Positions 8,288 to 17,917 of a DNA stretch of 64,000 nt are shown piece by piece. Below the pieces are notes generated by a model. It was not told the DNA's origin. It did not search any database and saw nothing but the letters and a program-made list of their open reading frames with translations. Each line of letters opens with the position of its first letter. The stretch's first letter is position 1. The stretch is taken from assembly GCA_963668605.1 (NCBI GenBank), contig OY764903.1:6324001-6388000 (forward strand), read 5' to 3'. The position numbers and the translations under genes are program-made. The DNA comes from G963668605 sp963668605. GTDB lineage: Bacteria > Acidobacteriota > Terriglobia > Bryobacterales > Bryobacteraceae.

Positions 8288-9640
8288 CTACCAGATCGAG
8301 AGAGGATACTCACCTGGGCTGAAGGCGAGTCCGACTGCGACAAAGTAGGAGTCACGGACGGGGCCGCGCGCCGCCTCAATGCGTGCCACGCCCGCGTTTG
8401 CGGTGGCGAAGACAAACGAGGCTATTCTCCGGCTCACGTTGACCGAGCCCATATACATGTGGCTCGGCGCCAGATTCTGCGTCAGCGCGGAGTATTTGGA
8501 ATAATTGCCGGAGACTCCGAAATTCCAGTTGCGGATGCCTGAATAGCCGTAACTGGCATGCGCCGTCTCGGATCGCGATGTCAGATACAAGCCATTTCCG
8601 GGCGTGACGCCCAGCGAATAGCCCAGCGAAAGACTCGATCGCCGGAAAGAACGGTTCAGGTTGAAGCTGCCGGTTCCCCCGTATGTGACGCCGTAGTACG
8701 CTTCGAGGCCGGTCGTCTGGCCGAGGATCGACGCGATCACGGGATCGAGTTGTACGCTGATCGTGCGCAGGCTCTCGGCGCGGTAGGCACCCGCGCTGAC
8801 GCTGAGTTGCCAGGATCGGGTCACTCGCCGGGAATAGCCCAAAGATGCCCCATGAAGGTCGGAGGCGCCGAACGATTTTCTGTAGCCGAAGTGGTTGAAG
8901 CCGTAACCCACAGTGAGCGACTGGTTCCGCCCGACCGCGAACGACATGCCGCCGTTAACTCCAACGCCCTGCCCATCCACCAAACCCGAGTTGGTCCGGT
9001 ACGCCAGAAAAGTCGAAGCCGAGGCTCCGGCGGAAATCCGGGGAGTCAATTTACGGAGGAAGCCGGCGGTCGAAGCGCCGTAGTACGTGCGGCTGTCAAC
9101 CAGGTCCTGGCCCGGCAGGTAGGTCGAGTTTGGATTTTCCACATCCAGGCCGCCCGCACCCATTGAGTAGGGCATGCCGCCGGGAAATCCGAACCCGGGG
9201 ACTCCGCCGAATGAGTTGCGGCTGGAGTAGGATCCGGCCGACTGCTGGAAATAGATCTCCGTGGATCTGTCGATCTCGTGCGCGAACATCAACGAAAGCG
9301 ATTGATTAAAGCCGGTGAACTCGCGAGTCTTGCCGTAGTAACTCGAATTGGCGTTGTAGCTCAGGTTGAGCACGCTCCGCCTCCAGGAATGGTAGCCGGA
9401 GACCCCCGCACTGGCGCTTACGCCATAACTGTTGTCGTAGATCGGGTCCCCGTTCGCGTCTGTTCCAGATGGCGTCAACCCTCCGGAGTAAGTTCCGTTC
9501 AGGGAAGCGTAGGGACGGATGCTGACGAGTTCGCCGGATCGGCGGCTGTTGATGCCGCCATTGCCCAATACCGCGGGACCGGCGATCTGAGCTTCCATAG
9601 AGACGGCAAGAAGCAATGGAAAAGCGAGGAATTTCTTCAA
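8288..9640 (-). CDS. Outer-membrane beta-barrel protein of the exosortase locus
   Basis: I choose TTG 9640 as start: AGGAGG (9653-9658) lies 12 bases before it and the protein then opens with MKKFLAFPLLLAVSMEAQ, a good signal peptide. A longer frame reaches 9694. The mature part is a run of alternating polar and hydrophobic strands rich in Gly, Ser and Tyr (for example SLGYSLGV, NLSYNANSSYYG), and the C-terminus ends in a hydrophobic/aromatic residue pattern (YPLSIW) as outer-membrane barrels do. Exosortase loci of other bacteria carry a comparable barrel; a role in polysaccharide export or surface anchoring is inferred. It is first in the operon with exosortase and epsI. Confidence 0.75.
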   Translation of the reverse strand: MKKFLAFPLLLAVSMEAQIAGPAVLGNGGINSRRSGELVSIRPYASLNGTYSGGLTPSGTDANGDPIYDNSYGVSASAGVSGYHSWRRSVLNLSYNANSSYYGKTREFTGFNQSLSLMFAHEIDRSTEIYFQQSAGSYSSRNSFGGVPGFGFPGGMPYSMGAGGLDVENPNSTYLPGQDLVDSRTYYGASTAGFLRKLTPRISAGASASTFLAYRTNSGLVDGQGVGVNGGMSFAVGRNQSLTVGYGFNHFGYRKSFGASDLHGASLGYSRRVTRSWQLSVSAGAYRAESLRTISVQLDPVIASILGQTTGLEAYYGVTYGGTGSFNLNRSFRRSSLSLGYSLGVTPGNGLYLTSRSETAHASYGYSGIRNWNFGVSGNYSKYSALTQNLAPSHMYMGSVNVSRRIASFVFATANAGVARIEAARGPVRDSYFVAVGLAFSPGEYPLSIW

Positions 9641-9764
9641 GATCTTAAGTCTCCTCCTGCGGAAAGGATCGGCTGGAACGCCGAAAAGCTGCACATCCAG
9701 AGTATCATTAACTCGGAATCGCGCGACATTTCATTGCGGCCTGCCCGGTCCACTATAATGTCCC

Positions 9765-10985
9765 TTGGGGTGGGAGCGAGGCAGTGTCGCGGAAACCCTT
9801 ACTGGCGGGCCTACGAAGATACTCTACCATCACCGCACGCGCGCCACGGACGCCCAGCGAATTCACATTCTTGAGATGATTCGCGCGTTCCGGTCGCTGG
9901 GGCATGAGGTTCGCGAGATCTCCATTGTGTCGTCGGAAACGAAGTTGGAGAATGCGCAGCGCGATGCCGAAGAAGCCCGATGGAAGACGCTGGTGCGCAA
10001 GCTTCCCGGGGCCTACGATCTGGTGCAAATTGCGTACAACCTGTACGGATTTCCGGCTCTGGTGAGAGCGATACTTTCGTGGAAGCCTGATTTCCTCTAC
10101 GAGCGATATTCGCTATGGAATTTCGCGGGCGTACTGGCGGCGCGGCTGTTCCGTAAGCCGATCACCGTGGAAGTGAACTCGCCGTTCGCCCTGGAGCAGG
10201 AGCGCGATGGAGACATACGCTGGGTGAAACTGGCGGCGTGGTCGGAGCGGGTGATCTGCAACATGGCCACGGCCGTCGTCGTGGTGTCCACTCCGTTGAA
10301 GCGAATTCTGGCGTCGGCGGGCGTGGATGCGGCGCGGATTGTGGTGATGACGAACGGAGTGAACCGCGAGAGCTTCCGCACCGCGGCACCCGACGAAGAA
10401 TTGCGGAAATCGCTCGGGCTCGAAAATAAGACCGTGATCGGGTTCGTTGGTTGGTTCCGGAATTGGCATCGCGTGGATCTGCTGCTCGAAGCGTTCCGGC
10501 AGGGCCGTTTGGACACGCACGGTGCGGCGTTGCTGCTGGTAGGCGATGGGCCGGCCATGGCCGATCTGCGGGAGTTCGTGGAACGGCACGAGATGGGTGC
10601 GCATGTCGTCTTCACCGGGCCGCTGCCGCACGCGAAAGTGCCCGCGCACTTGAATCTGATCGACATCGCGGTGCAGCCCGCGGCGAACGAATACTGCTGT
10701 CCGATGAAGATTCTCGAGTACATGGGCATGGGCAAGCCACTGGTAGCGCCCCGCCAGGAGAATATTTCCGAGATGCTCGCGGAGGAGACGGAAGCGCTGT
10801 TCTTCCAACCCGGCGACGCCGCCTCGCTGGCAGCCGCGCTCACCCGCCTGGTGGACGATGCGGCGCTGCGCAAGCGAATGGGGCAAGCCGCGCTCGATGC
10901 CATCGAGCGGCGCGGCTACTTGTGGCCGGCGAACGCCCGGCGCGTGACCGAACTCATGCGGCCAGCGCCGGACGTGCGGACTTGA
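9765..10985 (+). CDS. GT4-family glycosyltransferase
   Basis: The 406-residue soluble protein has the two-Rossmann layout of GT-B enzymes. The N-terminal half contains YHHRTRATDAQRIHI, TVEVNSP and VVVVSTPLKR. The C-terminal half has GFVGWFRNWH, LLLVGDGP and the donor-site E-x7-E region around EYCCPMKILEYMGMGKP. Retaining GT4 enzymes transfer hexoses from nucleotide sugars in the cytoplasm. The start is uncertain: TTG 9765 lacks a good ribosome binding site and the recognisable fold begins about 15 residues later at KILYHH. It is the only plus-strand gene in this part of the locus, and its last 32 bases overlap the end of the convergent amidotransferase gene. Confidence 0.85.
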   Translation: MGWERGSVAETLTGGPTKILYHHRTRATDAQRIHILEMIRAFRSLGHEVREISIVSSETKLENAQRDAEEARWKTLVRKLPGAYDLVQIAYNLYGFPALVRAILSWKPDFLYERYSLWNFAGVLAARLFRKPITVEVNSPFALEQERDGDIRWVKLAAWSERVICNMATAVVVVSTPLKRILASAGVDAARIVVMTNGVNRESFRTAAPDEELRKSLGLENKTVIGFVGWFRNWHRVDLLLEAFRQGRLDTHGAALLLVGDGPAMADLREFVERHEMGAHVVFTGPLPHAKVPAHLNLIDIAVQPAANEYCCPMKILEYMGMGKPLVAPRQENISEMLAEETEALFFQPGDAASLAAALTRLVDDAALRKRMGQAALDAIERRGYLWPANARRVTELMRPAPDVRT

Positions 10986-12810
10986 CGAACATCCGGTACC
11001 ACTGATCGAAGACCAACAGCGCATAGATGGGCTGGCTTTGATCCTGCGTCTGGTGCGAGGCCAGTACGTCCTCAATCACCTTGCGGTCGAAGAATTCGGC
11101 GGCGGCGCCGTCGTTGGCAAGCAGCGTTTCGCGGGCAAAACCGGCGAGGTCTTCGCGGAACCAACTGCGCGTAGGAACAGGGAAACCCTTCTTGGAACGG
11201 TAGATAATGCTGTTGGGCAGCAGGCCCTCCATGCTCTTCTTGAGCAGATATTTCCCGTTGTTGCCGCGGATTTTGAGATCGAGCGGAAGAGCGGCGGCGA
11301 ACTCCACAACCTTGTGATCGAGGAAGGGAACGCGAAGCTCGATGGAGGCGGCCATGCTCATACGATCGGCCTTCACCAGCAGGTCGTCCGGGAGCCAGGT
11401 CTGCATGTCGAGTGCGGTCATGCGGGCGAGCAGGTCGAGATGCTCACGGCCTTGAAAAGCCTTGGGAGCGGAGTCGATTTCGCCGGCCGTGCGGCCCGCC
11501 GGAAACAGGCGTGCCAGTTTCTCCGGAGGGAAAACGCGCGACACGCCCCAATAGCGCTCTTCGAGAGGTTGCCCCAACATCTCCGCATACTTGCGCAACT
11601 TGCCATCGCCCGCTAGAGTGGCGAGTAAATCGCCGGCCAGGCCCGCGCCGGGTACTCTTTGCAGGCGCTCGATGGCGAGCATCGTGCGATAGATCGGGTA
11701 GCCGCCGAGGATCTCGTCCGATCCTTCACCAGACAGGGCCACAGTGACTTTTTGGCGCGCGAATTTCGCAAGGCAGTAAAGCGGCAGCGAAGCCTCATCG
11801 CCGACGGGTTCGTCCATGCTCCAAACGATGCGCGGCAGGTCGTCGCGGAATCCTGTAGGCGTGAGCAACAGCTCGTGGTGGTCGGTATGAAAGTGGTCCG
11901 CGACGATTTTCGCGTAGCCGAGCTCGCTTTCCGGCGTGTCGTATCCAATCGAGAAGGTCTTGATATCGCCCACGCCGAGTTTGTGCATCAGGCCGACAAC
12001 CGCGCTGGAATCAAGGCCCCCGGAAAGAAACGCGCCGAGCGGCACGTCCGAAATCAGGTGCATGCGCAGCGTCTCTTCAAGCAGCGCGCGGAACTCTTCG
12101 ATGGCATCCCGTTCGGAAACGCGGCGCGGCGCGGCTACTGGGATCTCCCAATAGCGTTTCACCTCCACTCCGGTTTCGGAGACGAGGATGCTATGGCCGG
12201 GCGGGAGTTTGAAGACATCCTTTAGAATCGTGCGAGGCGCGATTACGTAGCGGTGGCGCAGAAACTCCGCCAGGGCTGCGGGATCGATTGTGCGCGGAAT
12301 GTCCGGCACTTCGAGCAAAGCTTTCAGCTCCGAGGCAAAGGCAAAGCGTTTCGCGTTCCGGTAGTAGTAGAACGGTTTGATGCCCATCCGGTCGCGCGCG
12401 CCGAAGAGCACGCGGCGGCGGCGGTCCCAGATGGTGAAGGCGAACATGCCGCGCAAGCGGTCGACGCAGCGCTCGCCGAACTCCTCCCAGGCGTGGACAA
12501 TGGTTTCGGTGTCGGAACGCGTGCGGAACTGATGGCCTTTCGAAATCAGTTCATCGCGCAGGCCCATGAAATTGTAAATTTCGCCGTTGAAGACGATCCA
12601 GACCGTCCCGTCTTCATTCGACATGGGTTGATGGCCGCCGGAGAGATCGATGATAGAGAGGCGGTTGAAGCCAAGGCCGACGCTGCCATCGAAGTGCGTG
12701 CCGAAATCGTCAGGCCCACGATGCAGAATCTGTTTCCGCATCGCGTGGATCAGGGATTCCGCAACAGCGTCCTCCCGATCGAAGTTGAAAATCCCGTTGA
12801 TTCCGCACAT
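10954..12810 (-). CDS. Asparagine synthase-type glutamine amidotransferase
   Basis: The 618-residue protein has an N-terminal class II glutaminase domain with the nucleophile Cys2 (MCGINGIF), HRGPDD and FNGEIYN, followed by an ATP-pyrophosphatase synthetase domain with FLSGGLDSSAVV and GEGSDEILGGYP. Family members make asparagine or amidate other carboxylates. A version of this enzyme recurs in exosortase-linked exopolysaccharide loci, where it is thought to amidate sugar acids; that is the likely role here by context. It is the last gene of the seven-gene minus operon, 21 bases behind the VanZ-like gene. Confidence 0.9.
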   Translation of the reverse strand: MCGINGIFNFDREDAVAESLIHAMRKQILHRGPDDFGTHFDGSVGLGFNRLSIIDLSGGHQPMSNEDGTVWIVFNGEIYNFMGLRDELISKGHQFRTRSDTETIVHAWEEFGERCVDRLRGMFAFTIWDRRRRVLFGARDRMGIKPFYYYRNAKRFAFASELKALLEVPDIPRTIDPAALAEFLRHRYVIAPRTILKDVFKLPPGHSILVSETGVEVKRYWEIPVAAPRRVSERDAIEEFRALLEETLRMHLISDVPLGAFLSGGLDSSAVVGLMHKLGVGDIKTFSIGYDTPESELGYAKIVADHFHTDHHELLLTPTGFRDDLPRIVWSMDEPVGDEASLPLYCLAKFARQKVTVALSGEGSDEILGGYPIYRTMLAIERLQRVPGAGLAGDLLATLAGDGKLRKYAEMLGQPLEERYWGVSRVFPPEKLARLFPAGRTAGEIDSAPKAFQGREHLDLLARMTALDMQTWLPDDLLVKADRMSMAASIELRVPFLDHKVVEFAAALPLDLKIRGNNGKYLLKKSMEGLLPNSIIYRSKKGFPVPTRSWFREDLAGFARETLLANDGAAAEFFDRKVIEDVLASHQTQDQSQPIYALLVFDQWYRMFVKSARPALAA

Positions 12811-12831
12811 GATGAGTCGATTCGATTCAGT

Positions 12832-14013
12832 TTAGCGAAGGATGGCAGCAGACGTTGGCGCGCCGGCATTGAGGGGGCGCGAAAAGTGGCGGTCTACCTG
12901 CCAGAGCAGGGCGGCGGCAAGAGCGGCGATGGCCGGGTCGGTGAGCCCGCCCACCCGTTCAGGAAGCCAAGGCTGCACGGCTTCCACCGCTGTGATGACA
13001 GCGAGCGTCAGGCCGAAGGCGGCGCTGCGGCTGAAGCGGGAATGCGAGAGCAACCAGAACGCAGCGCCATAGGTCCAAGTCTTGCGCAGTAGCACTCCGA
13101 TGCCCGGCATCCAGCGGCTGCCGAGCATGTCCTGGAAGGGGATCCAAACAAAGCGTTGCGGCGCTTCCAAAAACGTATAAGGCCGCGTGCCATCGATCAC
13201 GATCCAGAGCAGCCAGGCGCACGCCAGTCCTGTACCGGCGGAACGAAAGCGCGGCGGCAGAAACGAGAAGAGCAAAGCGGCGGCCAGGGATCCCGCGCCG
13301 TACGACCACGTGAAGTCGTGGCCGGGCGAGATCAGCATTAGCAGGAAAACGATTGGCAACAGCGCCCAAAGGCACCAGCGGGCGGCCCGTGCTCCCACGA
13401 CGGCGGTCAGGAGGCATCCGGTTGTGATCCAGGGCAGCACGCCCGCGGCACTCTCCAGCGGAGCCCACACTCCGGGTTGCGAGAGTGCGCGAAGGCGCAT
13501 GCCAATGCCCAGCGGGAAAGGATGATCGGGCCACGCCAGTGCCGCAATCCAGATGGCCAGGAGCAGCAGTGCAGACGAGAATTGCACCGAGTAGCGCCGC
13601 CTCCAATCGATCTGGCGCGACGTAACCGCCGATTCAAATACGGCAGCCAGGGCTAGGCCAAGAGCTGTGCTGATGGCGTTGCAGACGACGTCGCCGGTGC
13701 TGGGCATGCGCGGAGGAAAGTAGTGTTGCAGTGTCTCTACGGAGAACGACAGGAGCGTGCCGGCCAACAACGTTCCGCCAACGCGTGCGAGTCCGCCGCG
13801 CCAGCCTCTCCATAGATAGCCGGTGAAACCGATGGGTATGTAGATCACCAGATTCACCAGGACGTCGCTGCGCCGGGGCGAGAGCGCCGATTCCTGCCAG
13901 CCCGTCAGGACGTGGCGTGCGGCTTGCGCGAGATCGGGACCGGGCGCGAACTGCCACGGGAAAAGCGATCCGGCCAGCAGCAGCGCGGCGAAGAGGACGA
14001 AGAGAATTAGCAT
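12832..14013 (-). CDS. VanZ-like integral membrane protein
   Basis: The 393-residue protein has about ten membrane spans. The first third matches the VanZ-like pattern: a short first span, a loop with SDVLVNLVIYIPIGF, and FSVETLQHYFPPRMPSTGDVVCN. VanZ-like proteins occur in many exopolysaccharide loci including exosortase loci, but their activity is not established. The rest is hydrophobic without recognised motifs. Neighbours are the GT2-methyltransferase gene (21 bases upstream) and the amidotransferase (21 bases downstream), so it is clearly within the operon. Confidence 0.75.
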   Translation of the reverse strand: MLILFVLFAALLLAGSLFPWQFAPGPDLAQAARHVLTGWQESALSPRRSDVLVNLVIYIPIGFTGYLWRGWRGGLARVGGTLLAGTLLSFSVETLQHYFPPRMPSTGDVVCNAISTALGLALAAVFESAVTSRQIDWRRRYSVQFSSALLLLAIWIAALAWPDHPFPLGIGMRLRALSQPGVWAPLESAAGVLPWITTGCLLTAVVGARAARWCLWALLPIVFLLMLISPGHDFTWSYGAGSLAAALLFSFLPPRFRSAGTGLACAWLLWIVIDGTRPYTFLEAPQRFVWIPFQDMLGSRWMPGIGVLLRKTWTYGAAFWLLSHSRFSRSAAFGLTLAVITAVEAVQPWLPERVGGLTDPAIAALAAALLWQVDRHFSRPLNAGAPTSAAILR

Positions 14014-14034
14014 CAGATAGGCCGGGCGCGTTCT

Positions 14035-15585
14035 TCAGGGATTTGCTTGCGCATCGGTCCGCCGATCGGGCTGAAGCACAAACACGCTCTGGTAACCCAG
14101 CAACGTGGGCATTAGGAATGTAAGTACCGCGCTAATGCGATTGAGTGCCCTGGCGAGTAAACTTTGAGCCGGAAGGCCAAGGGCCAACTCCAAAGGAATG
14201 ACGGTCATGCGCTCGGAAATAATTTGGTAGCCGGCGCCGGTGAGCAGCCGGCGTGCAGACTTCCGCGTAAAAAAGCGGAGGTGCGTGCGGTCTAGAATTC
14301 CACGGCCGGAGTATTCGAAGCGGCCAAAGAGCAACGACAGGCGAATGACAACGTTGGCCACGTTGGGAAGCGAAACGAGCAGCCGGCCTTGCGGGTTCAG
14401 CGCCGCGTGGCAATCGGCCAGCAGGCGCTCAGGTTGCACGAGGTGTTCCAGCACGTCCATCAGCAGAACGCAGTCGAACGTCTTCTGGCGCAACGCGGGG
14501 AGCACATCCGTGAGACCGCGATTCAGATCGGATTGGGCGTATTGCGCAAACGAGGAAGCGCACTTGGGCGCCTCCAGCACGTCGACGCCGGTTACTTCAT
14601 TCCCAGCCGCCGCGAGCCGGGAAGCAAAGAACCCCTCGCCGCAGCCGAGTTCGAGCACCTGGCGGTTCGCGCCAATGAACTTTTGAAAATAGTAATGGCT
14701 GGAGAACCTACTCTCCTTGAGTGGATAGTGGACAAAGTACTCGCCAAATTCGGGATAAGCCTTGCCCGAGAACGTGGTCTGCCGGTAGCGCTTCACGGCG
14801 CGGAAGACATCCCGAGCGTACTTCATGCCGTTGACGTAACAGATCTCGTTTCCGTAGTAGGTAGGGATGGGAACTTCGTGAATGCGAAAACCCTGGTGAT
14901 TGAGCTTGATGATAATCTCCGTGTCGAAATGGAAGTTATCCGTCATCCTGGAAAAATCGATTTTGCTCAACGCATGCAGGTTGTAGGCGCGATATCCGCT
15001 GTGAAACTCTGTCAGCTTCATACCCAGCGCCCTATTTTCAAACCCGGTGAGAATCCGGTTGCCCACGTATTTGTAGAGCGGCATGCCGCCTTTGAGCGGT
15101 CCACCGTAGGTCTTCATCATGCGGGAGCCAAAGACGGCATCGGCATCGCCGCAAACAAGCGGATGGTACATGTGAGAGAGGATCTCGGGAGCATATTGGC
15201 CATCGCCGTGAAGCAGCACGGCGATATCGAATCCATGCTCATAGAGGTACTTGTAGCCGGCCTTCTGATTGCCGCCGTAGCCCAGGTTGCTCGTGTTCCG
15301 GATGATCTCAAGTTTTGGATTGTTGAGGATGGCTTTGATACCGATGGCCAGTTCGTAAGTCGCATCGGGACTGGCGTCGTCAAACACCACGACCTGCTCG
15401 ACGTTGTCCCAGACCGCGGCAGGAATTCGGTCGAGAACCTTTCTCAGCGTAGTTACGGCATTGTAAGCAACGATGAGAATGCCAATCCGCTTGCCCTGGC
15501 AATCGGCCAGTTCAGCTCCCTGGGACGAACCGGACAGGTCCACCGCTGGAAACGTGCGCGCGATATGGGCTTCAGGTCGGCTCAT
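14035..15585 (-). CDS. GT2 glycosyltransferase fused to a methyltransferase
   Basis: The 516-residue protein starts with about 30 residues of no recognised fold, then a GT2 domain with GILIVAYNAVTTL (35-47), VFDDASPD (67-74) and HGDGQYAPE (126-134). The GT domain belongs to the DPM/ArnC-like group. A class I methyltransferase follows with VLELGCGEGFF (310-320), DVLEHLVQPERLL and LLVSLPNVAN. The C-terminal end is hydrophobic. This is the third GT2/methyltransferase fusion in the window, with the same order as 5257-6681 and the opposite order to 2669-4165. Both activities are well supported; substrates are unknown. Confidence 0.85.
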   Translation of the reverse strand: MSRPEAHIARTFPAVDLSGSSQGAELADCQGKRIGILIVAYNAVTTLRKVLDRIPAAVWDNVEQVVVFDDASPDATYELAIGIKAILNNPKLEIIRNTSNLGYGGNQKAGYKYLYEHGFDIAVLLHGDGQYAPEILSHMYHPLVCGDADAVFGSRMMKTYGGPLKGGMPLYKYVGNRILTGFENRALGMKLTEFHSGYRAYNLHALSKIDFSRMTDNFHFDTEIIIKLNHQGFRIHEVPIPTYYGNEICYVNGMKYARDVFRAVKRYRQTTFSGKAYPEFGEYFVHYPLKESRFSSHYYFQKFIGANRQVLELGCGEGFFASRLAAAGNEVTGVDVLEAPKCASSFAQYAQSDLNRGLTDVLPALRQKTFDCVLLMDVLEHLVQPERLLADCHAALNPQGRLLVSLPNVANVVIRLSLLFGRFEYSGRGILDRTHLRFFTRKSARRLLTGAGYQIISERMTVIPLELALGLPAQSLLARALNRISAVLTFLMPTLLGYQSVFVLQPDRRTDAQANP

Positions 15586-15614
15586 TGAGAGATTGCTTCT
15601 TCAGGATACCGGAA

Positions 15615-16775
15615 TCAGAAGCCAGGACAGGAATTCACGGGTGCCGTCGTCGAGAATTGGAACGCGCCGATATCCAACTTGCCGCCGGCCGGGCGCTTGC
15701 GAGAGCAAACCGGATGGACGTACTCGAACTGCGGCGCGAGCGCGATTCCGTCTCCCAGGCCGGGTGCAACGCCTCTCCCAATGGCCGCGGAATCGGGCGT
15801 CAGGCGGTAATTGTAGTCCGATTGGTCCACGAATCCGGGGGACGTGGTCCTCAAGTTGGCGGCCGTATCGCAGTTGGGCTGCCCGCATTCCACACCGTAT
15901 CCGCGAAAGATGTTGTTCTTCACGATGGCTGGCGTTGTGACGGATGGGCCTGGCATGACGAAGTAAGCAAAGGCGGCGAGGCTCACGAAGGTATTGTTGA
16001 CAACGTACAGGTGATCGCTCGGCGCCTTCGCGTGTGGGCCCTCAAATTGATAAACCAACATGCCGGAATTCGAGGTGTAGACGCCTTGTTGCAGAATATT
16101 GCCGATCACAAACGACTTGCCGCCGTTGGCAAGATCGAGTTCGTAATTGGAGTTGCCGTCCTCCCCTGTGAGCCGGTTGTAGAGAATGTGGTTCTCCCGT
16201 GCGCGGGACTTGACGAGTTGCCCGCCGTTGCAGTGGTGTGAGTACGAGTAGCGCAGCGTGAAGTGGGCCGTCGTACCGATATACAGGTTGTGCGTGTAGC
16301 CGGTACCGGTTCCGTTATAGGCGAACTCGGAATTTTCGATCAGAATACGGCCGTCGTGCGCATTGCCTGTCATTACGCCTGTCTGGTGATGGTGGAAATA
16401 GCAGTTGCGCAGCGTCAGATTCGCATTTTCAAAACGGATGGCCGCGCCGTTGCCATCCGGAACGACCGTGCCGGACATCTCAACATTTTCGATGACGATG
16501 TCGTTGCCGGCAATCACCCAGATCGCCTTGCCTTGCACGTGCTTGCCGGCGGCCTTGATAACCGGGCGGCCTCGGACGCCGCGCAATGTGATGCCGCTCT
16601 TGTACCAGGTGCAAACATCGCCGTCGTAGGTTCCCGTCGCGGAGACCTCGATCACGTCACCGGGCGAGGCTGCGGCCACGGCCTTGCATGGCGTCGCATA
16701 GGTGCGTCCGGGGCCCACTTCCAGGACAGCCGCTTGAGCAACGCAGGCCCAGAGCAGGAATGAGAGAGTTCGCAT
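15615..16775 (-). CDS. Secreted right-handed parallel beta-helix protein
   Basis: The start at ATG 16775 overlaps the stop of the upstream GT2 gene (TAATG), which argues against the longer frame reaching 17180. It gives a 386-residue protein with signal peptide MRTLSFLLWACVAQA. The mature part shows repeated beta-helix turns (IVIENVEM, LTLRNCYFHHH, ILIENSEFAYN, HILYNRLTG) and ends with GKLDIGAFQF, a common close of Pel/chondroitinase-like helices. Such folds are polysaccharide lyases or epimerases such as AlgG, or binding proteins. In this operon a periplasmic enzyme that cuts or modifies the exopolysaccharide is the likeliest role. Catalytic residues cannot be assigned by eye. Confidence 0.8.
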   Translation of the reverse strand: MRTLSFLLWACVAQAAVLEVGPGRTYATPCKAVAAASPGDVIEVSATGTYDGDVCTWYKSGITLRGVRGRPVIKAAGKHVQGKAIWVIAGNDIVIENVEMSGTVVPDGNGAAIRFENANLTLRNCYFHHHQTGVMTGNAHDGRILIENSEFAYNGTGTGYTHNLYIGTTAHFTLRYSYSHHCNGGQLVKSRARENHILYNRLTGEDGNSNYELDLANGGKSFVIGNILQQGVYTSNSGMLVYQFEGPHAKAPSDHLYVVNNTFVSLAAFAYFVMPGPSVTTPAIVKNNIFRGYGVECGQPNCDTAANLRTTSPGFVDQSDYNYRLTPDSAAIGRGVAPGLGDGIALAPQFEYVHPVCSRKRPAGGKLDIGAFQFSTTAPVNSCPGF

Positions 16776-17917
16776 TATCGATCCACCTTCGCCCAAAGCA
16801 CCGATTGACGCCCGGCGATCCCCTTGCAGAGGCCGAGCAAGAGCGCGGCCTGTCCGAAGAGAAAATAAAATGGCGCATCGAGCAGGCGGTGCGGCACGCC
16901 GGCCCAATGCAGCAGCGCGGCCAGCAAGACAGCGCCGAAACCCGCGCAGACAATCGCGCCAACTAGGCTCGGCAACGACAGCGCAGCGAGCAAGAGCATC
17001 GCGAGACCGGTCCACGGGGAGAACCAGCGCAGGAGTTTGTGCGAAACAAAGACAAACCAGAAACTCAGCGGCGCTCCTAGCGGCCAACCGTTCCCGCGAA
17101 GCAACGCTTGTGCGGCGCCGGCTGCGATTCGCGTCTTGCGGCGGAACTCCTCGTGCAGACCTGTGACGCCGCTTTCCCAAGCCGTCGCACGCGGTTCGAA
17201 AACGGCGCGATAGCCCTGGCGCACGATCGCAAGTGGAAGCACGAAGTCCTCAATCAAAGTATCGGGCGGGCAGGGCCGGAACAGCTTGCGGCGGAACGCA
17301 TACATCGCGCCGTCGGCGCCTGCCATGGAATGTATAGCGGAAGCTTTTTCCTGCAACGTCCATTCGAGCGAATAGTAGCTCTGCTCGGAGGCCTGAAGGC
17401 TCTTCGTTGTGTCGATCAACGCCACTTTACCGGATACGCAGCCAACGGCCGGATCCCTCAGATTCTCCATGAGGAACAGCAGCGCGTGCCGATCGTAGAT
17501 CACGTTGGCGTCGGAGAGCACGATCACGTCTTCCGTGCGCTGCACGATCACTTCGTTGAGATTCGCGACTTTGCCGCGGCGTTGTTCGCGCTCGATCAGC
17601 TCGATGCCTTGCGGCACATACTCGCGGGCGATGGCGGCGGTGGCGTCGCTGGAACCGTCCGAGACGACCACGATGCGCAGTTTGCCGGCTGGGTAATCGA
17701 GCGCGAGTGAATTCTCGATTTTCTGCCGGATCATCTTCTGCTCATTGAGCGCACAGATGATCAGCACAGCGCTGGGCAAGGACTCGACGTCCCCGGATGG
17801 CTCAGCCGCACGAGGCTTCGAGCGCACCAGCAGAAGCAGTAAGGCCGGGTAGATGGCAAAGGGATAGACGAACAGCAGGAGCATGGCCACCAGCGCGATT
17901 TCCGTCCACGTGAGCAT
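16775..17917 (-). CDS. Membrane-bound processive-type GT2 glycosyltransferase
   Basis: ATG 17917 overlaps the FemAB stop (TGATG), so this start is preferred over the upstream one at 17983; it gives 380 residues. A first membrane span (residues 8-30) precedes a GT2 domain with ICALNEQKMI, VVSDGSSDAT, the metal-binding VLSDANVIYD and the acceptor-site motif LIEDFVLPL. Near the end of the catalytic domain is RRKTRIAAG, the position of the Q/RxxRW-like motif of processive enzymes, followed by about three membrane spans. The architecture resembles cellulose and hyaluronan synthases, so it may polymerise the chain or add successive sugars. Confidence 0.87.
   Translation of the reverse strand: MLTWTEIALVAMLLLFVYPFAIYPALLLLLVRSKPRAAEPSGDVESLPSAVLIICALNEQKMIRQKIENSLALDYPAGKLRIVVVSDGSSDATAAIAREYVPQGIELIEREQRRGKVANLNEVIVQRTEDVIVLSDANVIYDRHALLFLMENLRDPAVGCVSGKVALIDTTKSLQASEQSYYSLEWTLQEKASAIHSMAGADGAMYAFRRKLFRPCPPDTLIEDFVLPLAIVRQGYRAVFEPRATAWESGVTGLHEEFRRKTRIAAGAAQALLRGNGWPLGAPLSFWFVFVSHKLLRWFSPWTGLAMLLLAALSLPSLVGAIVCAGFGAVLLAALLHWAGVPHRLLDAPFYFLFGQAALLLGLCKGIAGRQSVLWAKVDR

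Noticed and set aside
16776..17180. N-terminal extension of the beta-helix protein
   Set aside because: It overlaps the GT2 coding sequence in another frame; the signal peptide at 16775 and the TAATG junction place the start there.
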